49,277 nt of DNA from NCBI GenBank assembly GCA_024653205.1, contig JANLFO010000018.1:1-49277 (forward strand). The letters are read 5' to 3'. How positions within the stretch are numbered: position 1 is the stretch's first letter; each line of letters starts with the position of its first letter. Positions 1 through 10,885 of the stretch are shown here, piece by piece. The position numbers and the translations under genes were made by a program. This DNA is from Clostridia bacterium. Lineage in GTDB: Bacteria; Bacillota; DSM-521; Neomoorellales; SLTJ01. The notes beneath the pieces are model-generated. The model was not told where the DNA came from. It ran no database searches and saw only the letters and a list, made by a program, of their open reading frames with translations.

Positions 1-1
1 A

Positions 2-54
2 CCGGTACGAGGGGGAAACCAGCACTGCCCCGGGACGAACTGGGGATAACTCAG
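2..54 (+). repeat. Interspersed repeat, copy 1 (cut by window edge)
   Basis: This 53-nt segment matches 26463-26515 at 47 of 53 positions by eye and is recognisably related to 26761-26816 and, inverted, to 22818-22863. All copies end in a core close to ACTGGGGATAACTC. The longer copies carry an extra right arm on their 5' side, so copy 1 is probably truncated by the window start. The core TGGGGATAA differs by one base from the DnaA box TGTGGATAA. No function is known to me. Confidence 0.8.
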
Positions 55-63
55 GACGCACCC

Positions 64-139
64 CCGCCCGGGCCGGGCGGTTCAGGTTCTTGCCCGAATC
101 ACCTGGCACATGGAGCGGGATGCACCGAGAGCATCCCGC
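64..139. other. Two hairpins downstream of gyrA
   Basis: Positions 64-80 form a 7-bp GC stem (CCGCCCG/CGGGCGG). Positions 115-123 and 131-139 form a perfect 9-bp stem (GCGGGATGC/GCATCCCGC) with a 7-nt loop. They lie 80-150 nt past the gyrA stop. Neither is followed by a T run on the minus strand, so a termination role is possible but not shown. The rest of 1-220 holds no gene that I can support. Confidence 0.4.
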
Positions 140-220
140 ACATCCATGCCAGCCGCACGACCAGGGCCCTTCCGCGTCACCTGGCTACCGACCTGGCAAC
201 GCGGTGACCGAAAACCCCGG

Positions 221-2638
221 CTAGTCGCCCTCCTCTACCACGGCTACCGCCGCCACCCGATCTTCTGCCGCCAGACGCATAAGGGTGACCCCCTGGGTGG
301 TACGGCTGCGCCGGGGAATCTCCGCGGCCGCCAGGCGGATGACCTCACCTTCGGCAGAAATGAGGAACACGTCGTTCTTCTCCTGGATGACCCGTGCCGC
401 TACCACCGGGCCCTGGCGCGAACCGGGCCGCAGGGTAAGGATGCCCCGACCTCCCCGGCCCTGTATCCTGTACGCGGCCAACTCCGTGCGCTTCCCGTAG
501 CCGCGTTCGGTCACCACCAGGAGGTCCTTTCCCGCCGCCGGCCGCACCAGCGCCACCACCCGGTCATCCGGGGCCAGTTCCATCCCCTTAACTCCGCGGG
601 CAGTGCGGCCCATGCTGCGTACTTCATCCTCGCGGAAACGGATCGACAGGCCGGCGCCCGAAACCAGCATTACGTCATCCCCGCCTTCGGTAACCTCCAC
701 CCCGATCAGAGAGTCGCCTTCGTCCAGGGAAAGGGCGATAATTCCCTCCCGCCGGGAAGTGGAAAACTCGGCCAGGGGTGTGCGCTTTACCACCCCCCGA
801 GCGGTGGCCATAAAGAGGTAACCGCGGGTAAAATCGGCTACCGGTACTACGGCAGTTATGAGCTCGCCCTGAACCGGAAGCAGATTGACCAGGGGGAGCC
901 CCCGGGCCTGTCTGCCGGCCTCAGGCACTTCGTACACTTTTAGGCGGTAAACTTTGCCGGCGTCGGTGAAGAAGAGCAGGTACGCGTGGGTATTGCAGAT
1001 GAAGAAGTGCTCCACCACGTCCTGCTCGCGAACGGTGATTCCGGTAACTCCTCGTCCTCCCCGGCGCTGGCTCCGGTACGCCGAAAGCGGGATACGCTTC
1101 AGGTAACCCCGCCTGGTTATCGTCACCGCCACTTCTTCCTCCGGTATCAGGTCTTCCTCCCGGAGGTCGTCTTCGGCCTCGATGATGCCGGTACGCCGCT
1201 CGTCGGCAAAACGCTCTCCCAATGTCAGCAGCTCTTCCTTGACCAGCCCGCGAATCAGGGCCGCATCGGCAAGCACCCGTCGCAGCCGCTCGATCTCTTT
1301 TATGAGCTCGCCGTACTCCGTCTCCAGTTTCTCCCGTTCCAAGGCGGTCAGCCGCTGCAGCCGCATGTCCAAGATGGCCTGGGCCTGGACTTCGGTAAGT
1401 CCAAAGCGCTCCACCAGGGCCCGACGCGCGGTCTCCGGATCGCGGGACTGCCGGATGGTGCGAATCACGGCGTCCAGATTTTGCAGGGCAATGCGCAGGC
1501 CGAGGATTATGTGCGCCCGTTCCTCTGCCTTGCGAAGATCGTACGCACAGCGCCGCCGCACCACTTCCTCCTGGTGCTGGAGGTACTGTTCCAGCATCTC
1601 CCGCAGGCTGAGAAGCCTCGGCTGCCCGTCCACCAGGGCCAGAAGAATGATTCCAAAGGTCTCCTCCAGCGGGGTGTGTTTGAAGAGCTGGTTAAGGAGT
1701 ACCCGGCTGTTGGTATCCCGGCGGAGCTCCAGTACTACCCGCAGGCCGCTCCGGTCGGATTCGTCCCTGAGCTCGGTTATGCCGTCGAGTTTCTTTTCCC
1801 GTACCAGTTCCGCTATCTTCTCCACCAGGCCTGCCTTATTTACCTGGTAGGGAATCTCGGTCACCACGAGCCGCGGCCGTCCGCCCTCGGTTTCCAGTTT
1901 CACCCGCGCCCGTACCCGGATGCTTCCCCTACCCTGGCGGTAGGCCTGCTCCACCCCCTGCCGTCCTACGATCATTCCTCCGGTGGGAAAGTCCGGACCC
2001 GGGACCAACCGGAAGAGTTCCGCCTCCGGGAGGCCGGGGTTATCGATCAGGGCCACCAGGGCGCGGATAATCTCACCCAGATTGTGGGGGGGAATATTTG
2101 TGGCCATTCCCACGGCTATGCCGGCGCTGCCGTTGATAAGCAGGTTGGGAACGCGCGCCGGCAGCACCGCCGGTTCGTCGAGGGAGCCGTCGTAGTTGGG
2201 GATGAAATCGACCGTTTCCTTTTCTATGTCTTGCAGCATCTCCATGGCCAGAGCCGAGAGCCGGGCCTCGGTGTAGCGCATGGCCGCAGGTGCGTCCCCG
2301 TCCACGGACCCGAAGTTGCCGTGCCCGTCTACCAGAGGATACCGGCTGGCAAAGTCCTGGGCCATGCGGACCATGCTCTCGTACACGGCCGCGTCGCCGT
2401 GGGGATGGTAGCGGGCCAGGACATCCCCGACCACGCGCGCGGACTTCTTGTGCGGGCGGTCGGGGCCCATACCCGCCTCGTACATGGCGTACAGTATCCT
2501 CCGCTGGACCGGTTTGAGCCCATCCCGCACGTCCGGAAGCGCCCGCCCCACGATTACACTCATGGCGTAATCGATATAGGACCGCCGCATCTCCTCTTCC
2601 AGGTCTAACGGTACAACCTTACCTGTCGCTTCGGCCAT
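221..2638 (-). CDS. gyrA: DNA gyrase subunit A
   Basis: This 805-residue protein is the breakage-reunion subunit of the GyrA2B2 complex, which introduces negative supercoils into DNA. The N-terminal winged-helix/tower region carries the catalytic tyrosine at Tyr122 in [11 protein letters not shown]. The C-terminal beta-pinwheel carries the GyrA box QRRGGRG at about 524-530, which separates gyrase from topoisomerase IV ParC. Length is normal for the family. The ATG start has a GAGGGTGAGG SD just upstream. It lies 28 nt after gyrB and is probably cotranscribed with it on the minus strand, away from the origin. Confidence 0.98.
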   Translation of the reverse strand: MAEATGKVVPLDLEEEMRRSYIDYAMSVIVGRALPDVRDGLKPVQRRILYAMYEAGMGPDRPHKKSARVVGDVLARYHPHGDAAVYESMVRMAQDFASRYPLVDGHGNFGSVDGDAPAAMRYTEARLSALAMEMLQDIEKETVDFIPNYDGSLDEPAVLPARVPNLLINGSAGIAVGMATNIPPHNLGEIIRALVALIDNPGLPEAELFRLVPGPDFPTGGMIVGRQGVEQAYRQGRGSIRVRARVKLETEGGRPRLVVTEIPYQVNKAGLVEKIAELVREKKLDGITELRDESDRSGLRVVLELRRDTNSRVLLNQLFKHTPLEETFGIILLALVDGQPRLLSLREMLEQYLQHQEEVVRRRCAYDLRKAEERAHIILGLRIALQNLDAVIRTIRQSRDPETARRALVERFGLTEVQAQAILDMRLQRLTALEREKLETEYGELIKEIERLRRVLADAALIRGLVKEELLTLGERFADERRTGIIEAEDDLREEDLIPEEEVAVTITRRGYLKRIPLSAYRSQRRGGRGVTGITVREQDVVEHFFICNTHAYLLFFTDAGKVYRLKVYEVPEAGRQARGLPLVNLLPVQGELITAVVPVADFTRGYLFMATARGVVKRTPLAEFSTSRREGIIALSLDEGDSLIGVEVTEGGDDVMLVSGAGLSIRFREDEVRSMGRTARGVKGMELAPDDRVVALVRPAAGKDLLVVTERGYGKRTELAAYRIQGRGGRGILTLRPGSRQGPVVAARVIQEKNDVFLISAEGEVIRLAAAEIPRRSRTTQGVTLMRLAAEDRVAAVAVVEEGD

Positions 2639-2666
2639 AGCCTCACCCTCTCAATCCCTTGCAAAC

Positions 2667-4604
<1,938 letters not shown>

Positions 4605-4757
4605 CTAACATAAAGCCGTAACGGCCACAAGCGCTGCAGCACCTGGGTTCTTCCCGGTTTCTTTCCAGGCAACGCTGGGATACGTGGGTGGAGCACCGTG
4701 GCTATCCCTCGCTTGCCTGGCGGGTCGCGGTTCCGCCGGGAACCTGGAGTGAACCCC

Positions 4758-5879
4758 TCATAGACCCGCCGGAGGCAGAGGCCGAATCTCCCCGCCCTTC
4801 ACCTCCACCGCAGTAACGCCGCTCCAGCGCCGCGGCAGAAGCAAGGTCTCGGTAGCGGTGACCACCACCTGAGGCCACGACTCCAGCACCTCCCCCAGCC
4901 ATTCGCGCCTGCGGGCGTCGAATTCAGCGAAGATGTCGTCCAAGAGAAGCAAGGGCTTCCGTCCCAAGATCTCTTCTGTGACCTGGGCCTGAGCGAGCCG
5001 CAGGGCCACGGCCACCTCTTTCTGCTGTCCCCGTGAGGACCAGCTGCGTGCCTCGCGGGCCTGCACCAGGAGCTCGAGTTGATCTCGGTGGGGTCCGACT
5101 CGGGTATATCCTGCCTGGCGGTCCGCCGGCCGGCCGCGGCGCAGCAGTTCGAGTAATTCCTGTTCCAAATCGCACGCTTGGGGATCCGGGCCCACGGGCG
5201 AGTAGCGTATGGTGAGTTCTTCGCTGCCCCCGGCCAGAGCGGAATAGTTCTTTTCCGCACGCGTCCTAAGCCGCTCCAGGATCCGCAGCCTTTCTCTGAT
5301 CAATCGCGAACCGTAGCGCGCCAACTCCTCCTCCCAAACCTCTATTCCCTCCGATCGGTCCCGGCGCAGGCACACGTTTCGCTGCAGCAGTGCGCGGCGA
5401 TAGGCTCTCAAGTCCGCCAGATAACCGGGAGCCAGGCGGGCCAGGAAGGCGTCCAGGAAGCGTCGCCGCCACAGCGGTTCCCCATGCACCAGAACTACGT
5501 CCGACGGCCAGAATGACACCACCGGAAAGAGGCGAAATATCTCCGCCGCCGACCCGGCCACCCCGTTGAGGAACTGCTGGCGTTTTCCCTGTCGACTTAC
5601 CACCGCCCGCAGGTGCAGACTGCGCCCCGCCGCCGTGACCTCGCCCTGTACCTCGGCCCAGGATTCTTCGTACTGGATCATCTCCGCGGGGGCCGTCAGC
5701 CCTCGGCCCAGTATCAGGAAGCAGACCGCTTCCAAGAGGGAGGTCTTCCCTTGAGCGTTGGCCCCCAAAACAGCATTAACGCCAGGCGAGAATGGCACCT
5801 CTGCCTGGCGGTACAGCCTGAAGTGACGGAGTCTGAGCCGGTTCAGGGACATCGGTAGACAAGTCTCACCCGCCTCCAC
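4758..5879 (-). CDS. recF: DNA replication and repair protein RecF
   Basis: RecF is an SMC-like ATPase that loads RecA at gaps with RecO and RecR. The protein has Walker A GANAQGKTSLLEA near the N-terminus, the family block FLDAFLARLAPGYLADL, and a C-terminal Walker B (LLLLDDIFAEFD). The start is ambiguous. GTG at 5879 sits 4 nt past the dnaN stop with a GGGTGAT SD overlapping that stop. ATG at 5852 begins MSLNRLRLRHFR, which aligns better with typical RecF N-termini but has a weak SD. The near-overlap implies translational coupling with dnaN. Confidence 0.95.
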   Translation of the reverse strand: MEAGETCLPMSLNRLRLRHFRLYRQAEVPFSPGVNAVLGANAQGKTSLLEAVCFLILGRGLTAPAEMIQYEESWAEVQGEVTAAGRSLHLRAVVSRQGKRQQFLNGVAGSAAEIFRLFPVVSFWPSDVVLVHGEPLWRRRFLDAFLARLAPGYLADLRAYRRALLQRNVCLRRDRSEGIEVWEEELARYGSRLIRERLRILERLRTRAEKNYSALAGGSEELTIRYSPVGPDPQACDLEQELLELLRRGRPADRQAGYTRVGPHRDQLELLVQAREARSWSSRGQQKEVAVALRLAQAQVTEEILGRKPLLLLDDIFAEFDARRREWLGEVLESWPQVVVTATETLLLPRRWSGVTAVEVKGGEIRPLPPAGL

Positions 5880-5883
5880 CCAA

Positions 5884-7008
5884 TCACCCTGTCCTAACGA
5901 TTACCGGAAGCACCAGGTACGTATACCCCTCGTCCCCTTCCGGACGCAGGACGGCGGCGCTGAAGTCCCGGTTGAAACCGAGGCTCGCCCTGGAGCCCGG
6001 CAGGGCCTTCAGGCCGTCCAGGAGATACCTCACGTTAAAGAACACCTCTCCTCCTTCGCCCACTACCCGCGCCTCGACGGGTTCCATCAGGGTACCGATG
6101 CTACTCCGACCGCTTACTATAAGCACTCCCGAACCGATTTCCAGACGGACGATATTGGCATGGGTCTTATCCTCTTCCCTCACCAGCACGGCAGCCCGCT
6201 CCAGGGCCTCAAGGATGACCGAAACCTCGACGCCGACGGTGGTGGTAAGTTCGCGCGGAATCACGGCTTCGTAGTTAGGGTACCGCCCTTCTATTACCCG
6301 GGATAGAAGGAGAAAACCCTCGCCCTGAATGCTTACCTGTTGGCGGCCTACGGTAAGGCTAAGCCCCTCCTCCACTCCCTGGGCCAAGCGGGCGGCGATC
6401 TCCACCGTCCTCCTGGGCACCACGGCCCGAACTTCCGATTCCACCGTCACCTCGCAATTCACGCGCCACCAGGCCAGGCGGTGAGTGTCGGTAGCCACCA
6501 GGTTGAGGGGTCGGTTCGGACCCAGATCCCAGAGGATGCCGTTAAACATCGGCTGCACGTCGTCGTGGCCGCAGGCGATGACCACCTGTTTCAAGAGGGC
6601 CTGCCATTGCTGTGCGTCAAGAGTAATTCTGGCCCCGGTCTCCGGTTCGGGAAAGGCGGGGAACTGTTGCGCATCCAGGGTGGTGATCTGGTTTTGCCCC
6701 CGCGCATACCGAAGCAACACGGAGTTGTCCGCCTGTTCAGCGGCCACTTCCCCCTCCGGCAAAAAGCGGATCAGTTCCGCCGTCTGGTGTCCCGGGACCA
6801 CCAGCCTGCCCGGGGTGAGGTCGCTCGCGGGTACCCTTACCCGTAGCGACACCTCCAGATCGGTAGCGCTTAACCATAATCCGGAGGCTTGCGCCTCCAC
6901 CAGGATTCCCGCCAAAGTCGGAACACTGGGCCGACTAGGTAGCGCCCGGGCAACCAGCTGGAAACCCGCGCTGAGATCCTTCTGTTGGGCGCGAAAGCCA
7001 AGAGGCAT
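5884..7008 (-). CDS. dnaN: DNA polymerase III sliding clamp (beta subunit)
   Basis: This 374-residue protein is the homodimeric ring clamp that tethers the replicative polymerase to DNA. It has the three-repeat DnaN fold, with the family blocks SATDLEVSLRV near residue 50, TDTHRLAWW in the middle and the C-terminal YLVLPV. The C-terminus carries a few residues beyond the usual end (IVRTG). The ATG is preceded by a consensus AAGGAGG SD. It follows dnaA on the same strand. The yaaA (S4-domain) gene often found between dnaN and recF is missing. Confidence 0.97.
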   Translation of the reverse strand: MPLGFRAQQKDLSAGFQLVARALPSRPSVPTLAGILVEAQASGLWLSATDLEVSLRVRVPASDLTPGRLVVPGHQTAELIRFLPEGEVAAEQADNSVLLRYARGQNQITTLDAQQFPAFPEPETGARITLDAQQWQALLKQVVIACGHDDVQPMFNGILWDLGPNRPLNLVATDTHRLAWWRVNCEVTVESEVRAVVPRRTVEIAARLAQGVEEGLSLTVGRQQVSIQGEGFLLLSRVIEGRYPNYEAVIPRELTTTVGVEVSVILEALERAAVLVREEDKTHANIVRLEIGSGVLIVSGRSSIGTLMEPVEARVVGEGGEVFFNVRYLLDGLKALPGSRASLGFNRDFSAAVLRPEGDEGYTYLVLPVIVRTG

Positions 7009-7088
7009 GTGCTGATTTCCTCCTTAGCATTCTCTATTACTTTATCGAACCTCCAGTAAGTAGTCTTCGTCGTAGGGGCTGGGTATGG

Positions 7089-7097
7089 TGTGGATAA
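7089..7097 (-). promoter_or_regulatory. Perfect DnaA box in the dnaA-dnaN gap
   Basis: The plus strand reads TGTGGATAA, so the minus strand carries the consensus TTATCCACA. It lies between dnaA and dnaN, directly after a TTGACA on the minus strand. It is the only perfect DnaA box I found in a non-coding segment of the window. It may serve the origin or dnaA-dnaN autoregulation. The neighbouring 7020-7060 stretch is relatively AT-rich. Confidence 0.7.
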
Positions 7098-7156
7098 GGT
7101 GTCAAGGCGTAGGACCAAGAGGCAGCCGGTTCGAGCTGCGATTTTGAATAAGTCGT

Positions 7157-8470
7157 TTACAAGGACTGAAGTTGCTCGATCAGGTCTTTCACAGCCTGTT
7201 GCAGTACCGGGTCGGTCTGCAGGTCCCGGGTTATCTTTTCGCAGGCGTGGATAACCGTGGTGTGGTCGCGTCCGCCGAAGGCTTCTCCGATGCGGGGCAG
7301 GGAAAAGTCGGTAAACTCGCGGCAAAGATACATGGCGATCTGTCTCGGAAGGGCCACGTTGCGGCTGCGCTTCTTAGCCCGCAGGTCTTCCGGCCGCAAG
7401 TGAAAATAGCTGGCCACCAACCTTTGAATAATCGGGATGGTGATCTTCGGAGCCTTGTTTTTGGGCAGCATGTCCGCCAGGATGGTGGCCGCGGTTTCTG
7501 CGTCGACTTCGCGCTGGTAGAACGACGCATAGGCGGCTACCCGGATTAAAGCCCCCTCCAGTTCGCGAATGTTGGCCTGGAACTGCGAGGCGATGAAGAG
7601 CATTACCTCGGTAGACAATCGCGCACCTTCGAGTTCGGCTTTCTTTTCCAGGATGGCGATGCGGGTTTCCAGATCCGGGGGCTGGATGTCGGTGATCAGT
7701 CCCCATTCGAAGCGGGAGCGCAGGCGGTCCTCCAGTGTAGGTATATCTTTGGGCGGCCGGTCGCTAGATAGAATGATCTGGCGATTTGCCTCATGCAAAG
7801 CGTTGAAGGTGTGGAAGAACTCTTCCTGGGTGCGTTCCTTCCCCGCCAAGAACTGCACATCATCCACCAGGAGGACGTCGATGTGTCGGTACTTGCTGCG
7901 GAAGTCCTCGGTGGTGTCGTCCCTTATGGCGTTAATGAGTTCGTTGGTGAACTGCTCGGACGACACGTATACCACCCGGTAGTTAGGTAGACGGGCCAGC
8001 ACGTGGTGGCCGATGGCATGCATCAGATGTGTCTTTCCCAGGCCCACTCCTCCGTAGATGAAAAGCGGGTTGTAGGTGCGTGAAGGATTCTCGGCCACGG
8101 CAAGAGCGGCGGCGTGGGCGAAGCGATTGCTGTTGCCCACCACAAAGGTTTCAAACGTGTACTTGGGATTGAGAGGCATGGACAGGCAGTCCTCGTTCGG
8201 ACCGCGGGCTTCGGCGCCCGGCGGCAAAATGAACTGTATCTCCAGCTGCCGGTTGGCTACCAGACGCAGAGCGTTCTTTATGAGCGGTGCGTAGTTGTCC
8301 TCGAGCCAGTCGCGGGCGAACTGGTGAGGGACGCCGAGATACAGAGTGTTTCCCTGCAATGCCAGTGGCCGGGCGGACTGAATCCAGGTCTCGAAACTGG
8401 GGCGACTTACCTGCTTTTGAAGCAATTCTAGCGCCTGTTCCCAGATGGTCTGGACATTTTGGGAAGGCAA
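7157..8470 (-). CDS. dnaA: Chromosomal replication initiator DnaA
   Basis: DnaA binds DnaA boxes at oriC and melts the origin. Domain I carries [10 protein letters not shown]. The AAA+ domain III has Walker [10 protein letters not shown] (about 140-148) and Walker B LLVDDVQF. Domain IV ends with the box-binding signature [14 protein letters not shown]. The frame is open to a TTG at 8488, but a GGGAGGT SD lies just inside that extension. It points to the TTG at 8470, giving 437 residues starting [12 protein letters not shown], which fits family N-termini. The gene is transcribed leftwards from the promoter at 8509-8537. Confidence 0.97.
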   Translation of the reverse strand: MPSQNVQTIWEQALELLQKQVSRPSFETWIQSARPLALQGNTLYLGVPHQFARDWLEDNYAPLIKNALRLVANRQLEIQFILPPGAEARGPNEDCLSMPLNPKYTFETFVVGNSNRFAHAAALAVAENPSRTYNPLFIYGGVGLGKTHLMHAIGHHVLARLPNYRVVYVSSEQFTNELINAIRDDTTEDFRSKYRHIDVLLVDDVQFLAGKERTQEEFFHTFNALHEANRQIILSSDRPPKDIPTLEDRLRSRFEWGLITDIQPPDLETRIAILEKKAELEGARLSTEVMLFIASQFQANIRELEGALIRVAAYASFYQREVDAETAATILADMLPKNKAPKITIPIIQRLVASYFHLRPEDLRAKKRSRNVALPRQIAMYLCREFTDFSLPRIGEAFGGRDHTTVIHACEKITRDLQTDPVLQQAVKDLIEQLQSL

Positions 8471-8508
8471 GGCCTCTTGACCTCCCAATGCAGGTTAAGG
8501 CTGGACCT

Positions 8509-8537
8509 ATGTTAGCAGGAGTCGGGGTAAAAGGCAA
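8509..8537 (-). promoter_or_regulatory. Sigma-A promoter of dnaA
   Basis: On the minus strand a TTGCCT -35 and a TAACAT -10 are separated by 17 nt. The -10 lies about 38 nt before the TTG start of dnaA. It is back to back with the rpmH promoter. The 85 nt between the two promoters holds no DnaA-box match that I can see. Confidence 0.6.
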
Positions 8538-8622
8538 GACCGGGGAAGTGCGAAGGTTGGCGAAGAAGGGCGAGATGGTAGCTGGCACCAACTCGGACTG
8601 GCTCCCGCACCGTCTTTTCGTC

Positions 8623-8651
8623 TTGACAGGTGGCCGGTGGTTGCGTAGACT
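8623..8651 (+). promoter_or_regulatory. Sigma-A promoter of the rpmH operon
   Basis: A consensus TTGACA is followed after exactly 17 nt by TAGACT, about 75 nt before rpmH. It should drive rpmH, rnpA, yidD, yidC and jag, and possibly genes further on. Confidence 0.75.
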
Positions 8652-8725
8652 AGGAATGGGTTGCCTAAGAAAGTCTCGTGGGGAGGTGTTGCCAGGCCGC
8701 CGGGGGCGGGTCTGGCAATAATGCA

Positions 8726-8860
8726 TTGAAGCGGACTTATCAGCCGAAAATCAGACGTAGACATCGCCGCCACGGTTTTCTGGCCCGCATGCGCACCAGA
8801 ACGGGACGGAGGATTATAGCTCGTCGGCGGGCGGTCGGCCGGAAACGTCTGGCGGTTTGA
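8726..8860 (+). CDS. rpmH: 50S ribosomal protein L34
   Basis: This is the 44-residue, strongly basic L34 protein of the large ribosomal subunit. The sequence from [17 protein letters not shown] to GRKRLAV is full length for the family. The only start that gives the correct N-terminus is TTG at 8726. An ATG at 8721 is out of frame and hits a stop at once. It is the first gene of the plus-strand origin operon. Confidence 0.95.
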   Translation: MKRTYQPKIRRRHRRHGFLARMRTRTGRRIIARRRAVGRKRLAV

Positions 8861-8872
8861 GGCGACTGAGGA

Positions 8873-9232
8873 TTGCTTCCGCGGAGCAACCGCCTGCGGA
8901 GGAGCTCAGACGTCCGGGCGGTGTACCGGGAGGGCCGGGTGGCTTACGGTCGCTACGTTGCGGTGCGATGGCGCCCCAATTGTCGGCCGGTTAGTCGATT
9001 TGCCTTTTCGGTGTCGCGGCAGGTGGGCAAGGCGGTGGTCAGGAACCGCTACAGGCGTCGCCTACGGGAGGCCCTTCGGGCGCGGCTGGGCAGGCTGGTT
9101 CCGGGATACGATGTGGTGGTGAGAGTGTTGGGGGGGGCGCGAGGGCAGAGGGCGGCAGATTTTGCGGCCTTGGCGACCGACTTGGAAGCGGTGTTGAGGA
9201 AGGCGGGGCTGTTGAGGTGCGGGTGTCGCTGA
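8873..9232 (+). CDS. rnpA: Ribonuclease P protein component
   Basis: This basic 119-residue protein supports the catalytic RNase P RNA in removing 5' leaders from pre-tRNA. The family signature is visible in [22 protein letters not shown]. The TTG start at 8873 is preceded by CTGAGGA. The gene sits 12 nt after rpmH, the near-universal bacterial arrangement, and its end overlaps yidD. The RNA component rnpB is not in this window. Confidence 0.95.
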   Translation: MLPRSNRLRRSSDVRAVYREGRVAYGRYVAVRWRPNCRPVSRFAFSVSRQVGKAVVRNRYRRRLREALRARLGRLVPGYDVVVRVLGGARGQRAADFAALATDLEAVLRKAGLLRCGCR

Positions 9233-9432
9233 GATGTCTGCTGGCGTTGATAGCGTTTTACCAGCGGTGGATATCGCCCTTGACGGGGCCGCATTGCCGG
9301 TTTTATCCGAGCTGTTCGGAGTACGCGCGGATCGCCTTAGAACGCCATGGGTGGCGAGGGGTGGGATTGGCGCTTTTACGCTTGCTTCGCTGCCATCCTT
9401 TTTCCGCCGGTGGCTGCGATCCGGTCCCATAA
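9217..9432 (+). CDS. yidD: Membrane protein insertion efficiency factor YidD
   Basis: This 71-residue protein is a small membrane-associated factor thought to assist YidC-dependent insertion. It has the invariant cysteine-rich pattern ([23 protein letters not shown], then [16 protein letters not shown]). The start is GTG at 9217 or the in-frame GTG at 9223, the latter better spaced from GAGG. It overlaps rnpA and precedes yidC as usual. Confidence 0.93.
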   Translation: MRVSLRCLLALIAFYQRWISPLTGPHCRFYPSCSEYARIALERHGWRGVGLALLRLLRCHPFSAGGCDPVP

Positions 9433-9494
9433 GCAGTCGGGAGGTGGCACCTGGCTTAAGCCGGCTACTTAAGGTTTAGGCGCAGGGCAAGAAA

Positions 9495-10178
9495 TTGGGT
9501 GTACTGGTTAACTGGCTCTCTCAGGCGATTCAGTTCTTTTACATTCTGTGCTCGCATTTGGGGATACCCAGCTACGGTCTGGCCATAATCGTGTTTACGG
9601 TCGTGGTGAAGGCCGTTTTACTCCCTCTGACTCTCAAGCAACTACAGGCCATGCGGCGGATGCAGTTGCTTCAGCCTAAGGTGCAGGAGATACAGAAGCG
9701 GTACCGCAACAATCCTCAAAAGGCCCAGCAGGAGATTATGCGGCTCTACCAGCAGCACGGCGCCAATCCCCTGGGCGGCTGCTTGCCTCTGCTGATCCAA
9801 TTGCCTATTCTATGGGCGTTGTTCATGGCTCTCAGAAGTTTCTTTGATCCGGTGCAGCATCCGGCGTATGTTAACCTGGCGGATGCCCGGTTCCTATGGA
9901 TACCCAATCTTGGGGTGCCGGACCCGGTAATACTTCCGCTGTTGGCGGCGGGCTCTACGTTCCTCCAGCAGTGGGTGACGATGAATCTCTCGGGAACGAC
10001 GGACCAAACGCAGAGGACGATGCTCTACATTATGCCCATCTTCATGGGGTGGATCTGCCGTAGCTTCCCTGCCGGTCTGGCGCTTTACTGGGTCGTTTAC
10101 TCTCTGGTGGGTATCGTGGAACAGTTTCTGCTGCGCCGGGAGCCGGTAGGCGTTAAGGAGGAGATCAGGGCGAAATGA
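9495..10178 (+). CDS. yidC: Membrane protein insertase YidC/SpoIIIJ
   Basis: YidC inserts and folds inner-membrane proteins, alone or with SecYEG. This 227-residue form has the conserved five-helix core, with the positively charged cytoplasmic loop (KLKQLQAMRRMQLLQPKVQEIQKRY) and the PLGGCLPLLIQLPI segment. It lacks the large periplasmic domain of Proteobacteria and has no evident lipobox. The start is TTG at 9495 with a weak SD. Its end overlaps jag by 4 nt, implying coupling. In sporulating relatives this protein is SpoIIIJ. Confidence 0.95.
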   Translation: MGVLVNWLSQAIQFFYILCSHLGIPSYGLAIIVFTVVVKAVLLPLTLKQLQAMRRMQLLQPKVQEIQKRYRNNPQKAQQEIMRLYQQHGANPLGGCLPLLIQLPILWALFMALRSFFDPVQHPAYVNLADARFLWIPNLGVPDPVILPLLAAGSTFLQQWVTMNLSGTTDQTQRTMLYIMPIFMGWICRSFPAGLALYWVVYSLVGIVEQFLLRREPVGVKEEIRAK

Positions 10179-10792
10179 GGACGGTGGAAGCGGCGGGGAA
10201 AACGGTGGAAGAGGCGATCGAGTTCGGTTTGCAGGAGCTGGGCGCGCCCCGGGAGGAAGTAGAGGTTGAGGTGTTGGAGGCCGGAAGCAAGGGGTTTCTG
10301 GGCCTGGGAGCGCGGCTGGCGCGGGTGAGGCTGACCTGGCGCCAGGACTTCGGGAGGCTGGCTTTGGAGTTTCTGCAGGAAGTGTTCCGTGTTCTGGGGG
10401 TGGCGGTGAGGGTGGAGGTCTCGGAGCGCGACGGCTGTCTTTACGTCGCGTGCCGGGGCAAGGGCCTGGGAGTGCTTATCGGTCGGCGGGGGGAGACGCT
10501 GGACGCGCTGCAATACCTGGTGAACCTAGTCGTGCGAAAGCGGGCGGGTCGGCAGGTGCGGATAGTACTGGACGTGGAGAACTACCGCCGACGGAGAGAG
10601 GACACTTTGGTAAGGCTGGCCCGGCGGCTGTCGGAGAAGGTTAAGCGCACCGGGAACCGAGTGGTTCTGGAACCGATGACACCGCACGAGCGAAGGATAA
10701 TCCACATGGCGCTTCAGGGGGACAGTCAGGTATATACTTTCAGTGAGGGAGAGGAACCCTTCCGCAAGGTGGTTATCGCGCTGCGCCGTTAG
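10175..10792 (+). CDS. jag: RNA-binding protein Jag/KhpB
   Basis: This 205-residue protein has three recognisable parts. A Jag-N domain covers about 1-50 (TVEEAIEFGLQELG, then GSKGFLGLG). A KH-like domain contains VLIGRRGETLDALQYLVNLV. A C-terminal R3H domain contains MTPHERRIIHMALQ. The family binds RNA and is linked to cell-envelope regulation and, beside spoIIIJ, to sporulation. It is translationally coupled to yidC through an ATGA overlap. Confidence 0.94.
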   Translation: MRTVEAAGKTVEEAIEFGLQELGAPREEVEVEVLEAGSKGFLGLGARLARVRLTWRQDFGRLALEFLQEVFRVLGVAVRVEVSERDGCLYVACRGKGLGVLIGRRGETLDALQYLVNLVVRKRAGRQVRIVLDVENYRRRREDTLVRLARRLSEKVKRTGNRVVLEPMTPHERRIIHMALQGDSQVYTFSEGEEPFRKVVIALRR

Positions 10793-10833
10793 GTCCCTAG
10801 GTGTGGAGGCGGCCAGTGCCGGAACTTTGGCGG

Positions 10834-10871
10834 CCCAGTGATGCTTGCATTGCTGGGTCTTTCGTGTTTTA
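10834..10871 (+). terminator. Rho-independent terminator between jag and mnmE
   Basis: CCCAG and CTGGG pair around an inner ATGC/GCAT stem with a TG/TG internal mismatch and a TT loop. A T-rich tail (TCTTTCGTGTTTT) follows. It begins about 40 nt past the jag stop and ends 15 nt before mnmE, so it may end the rpmH operon or attenuate mnmE. Confidence 0.6.
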
Positions 10872-10885
10872 AGGGGTGGAAGAAG

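Noticed and set aside
7245-7253. CGTGGATAA as a second DnaA box
   Set aside because: It lies inside dnaA codons for the conserved HACEKI region and has one mismatch; coding constraint explains it.
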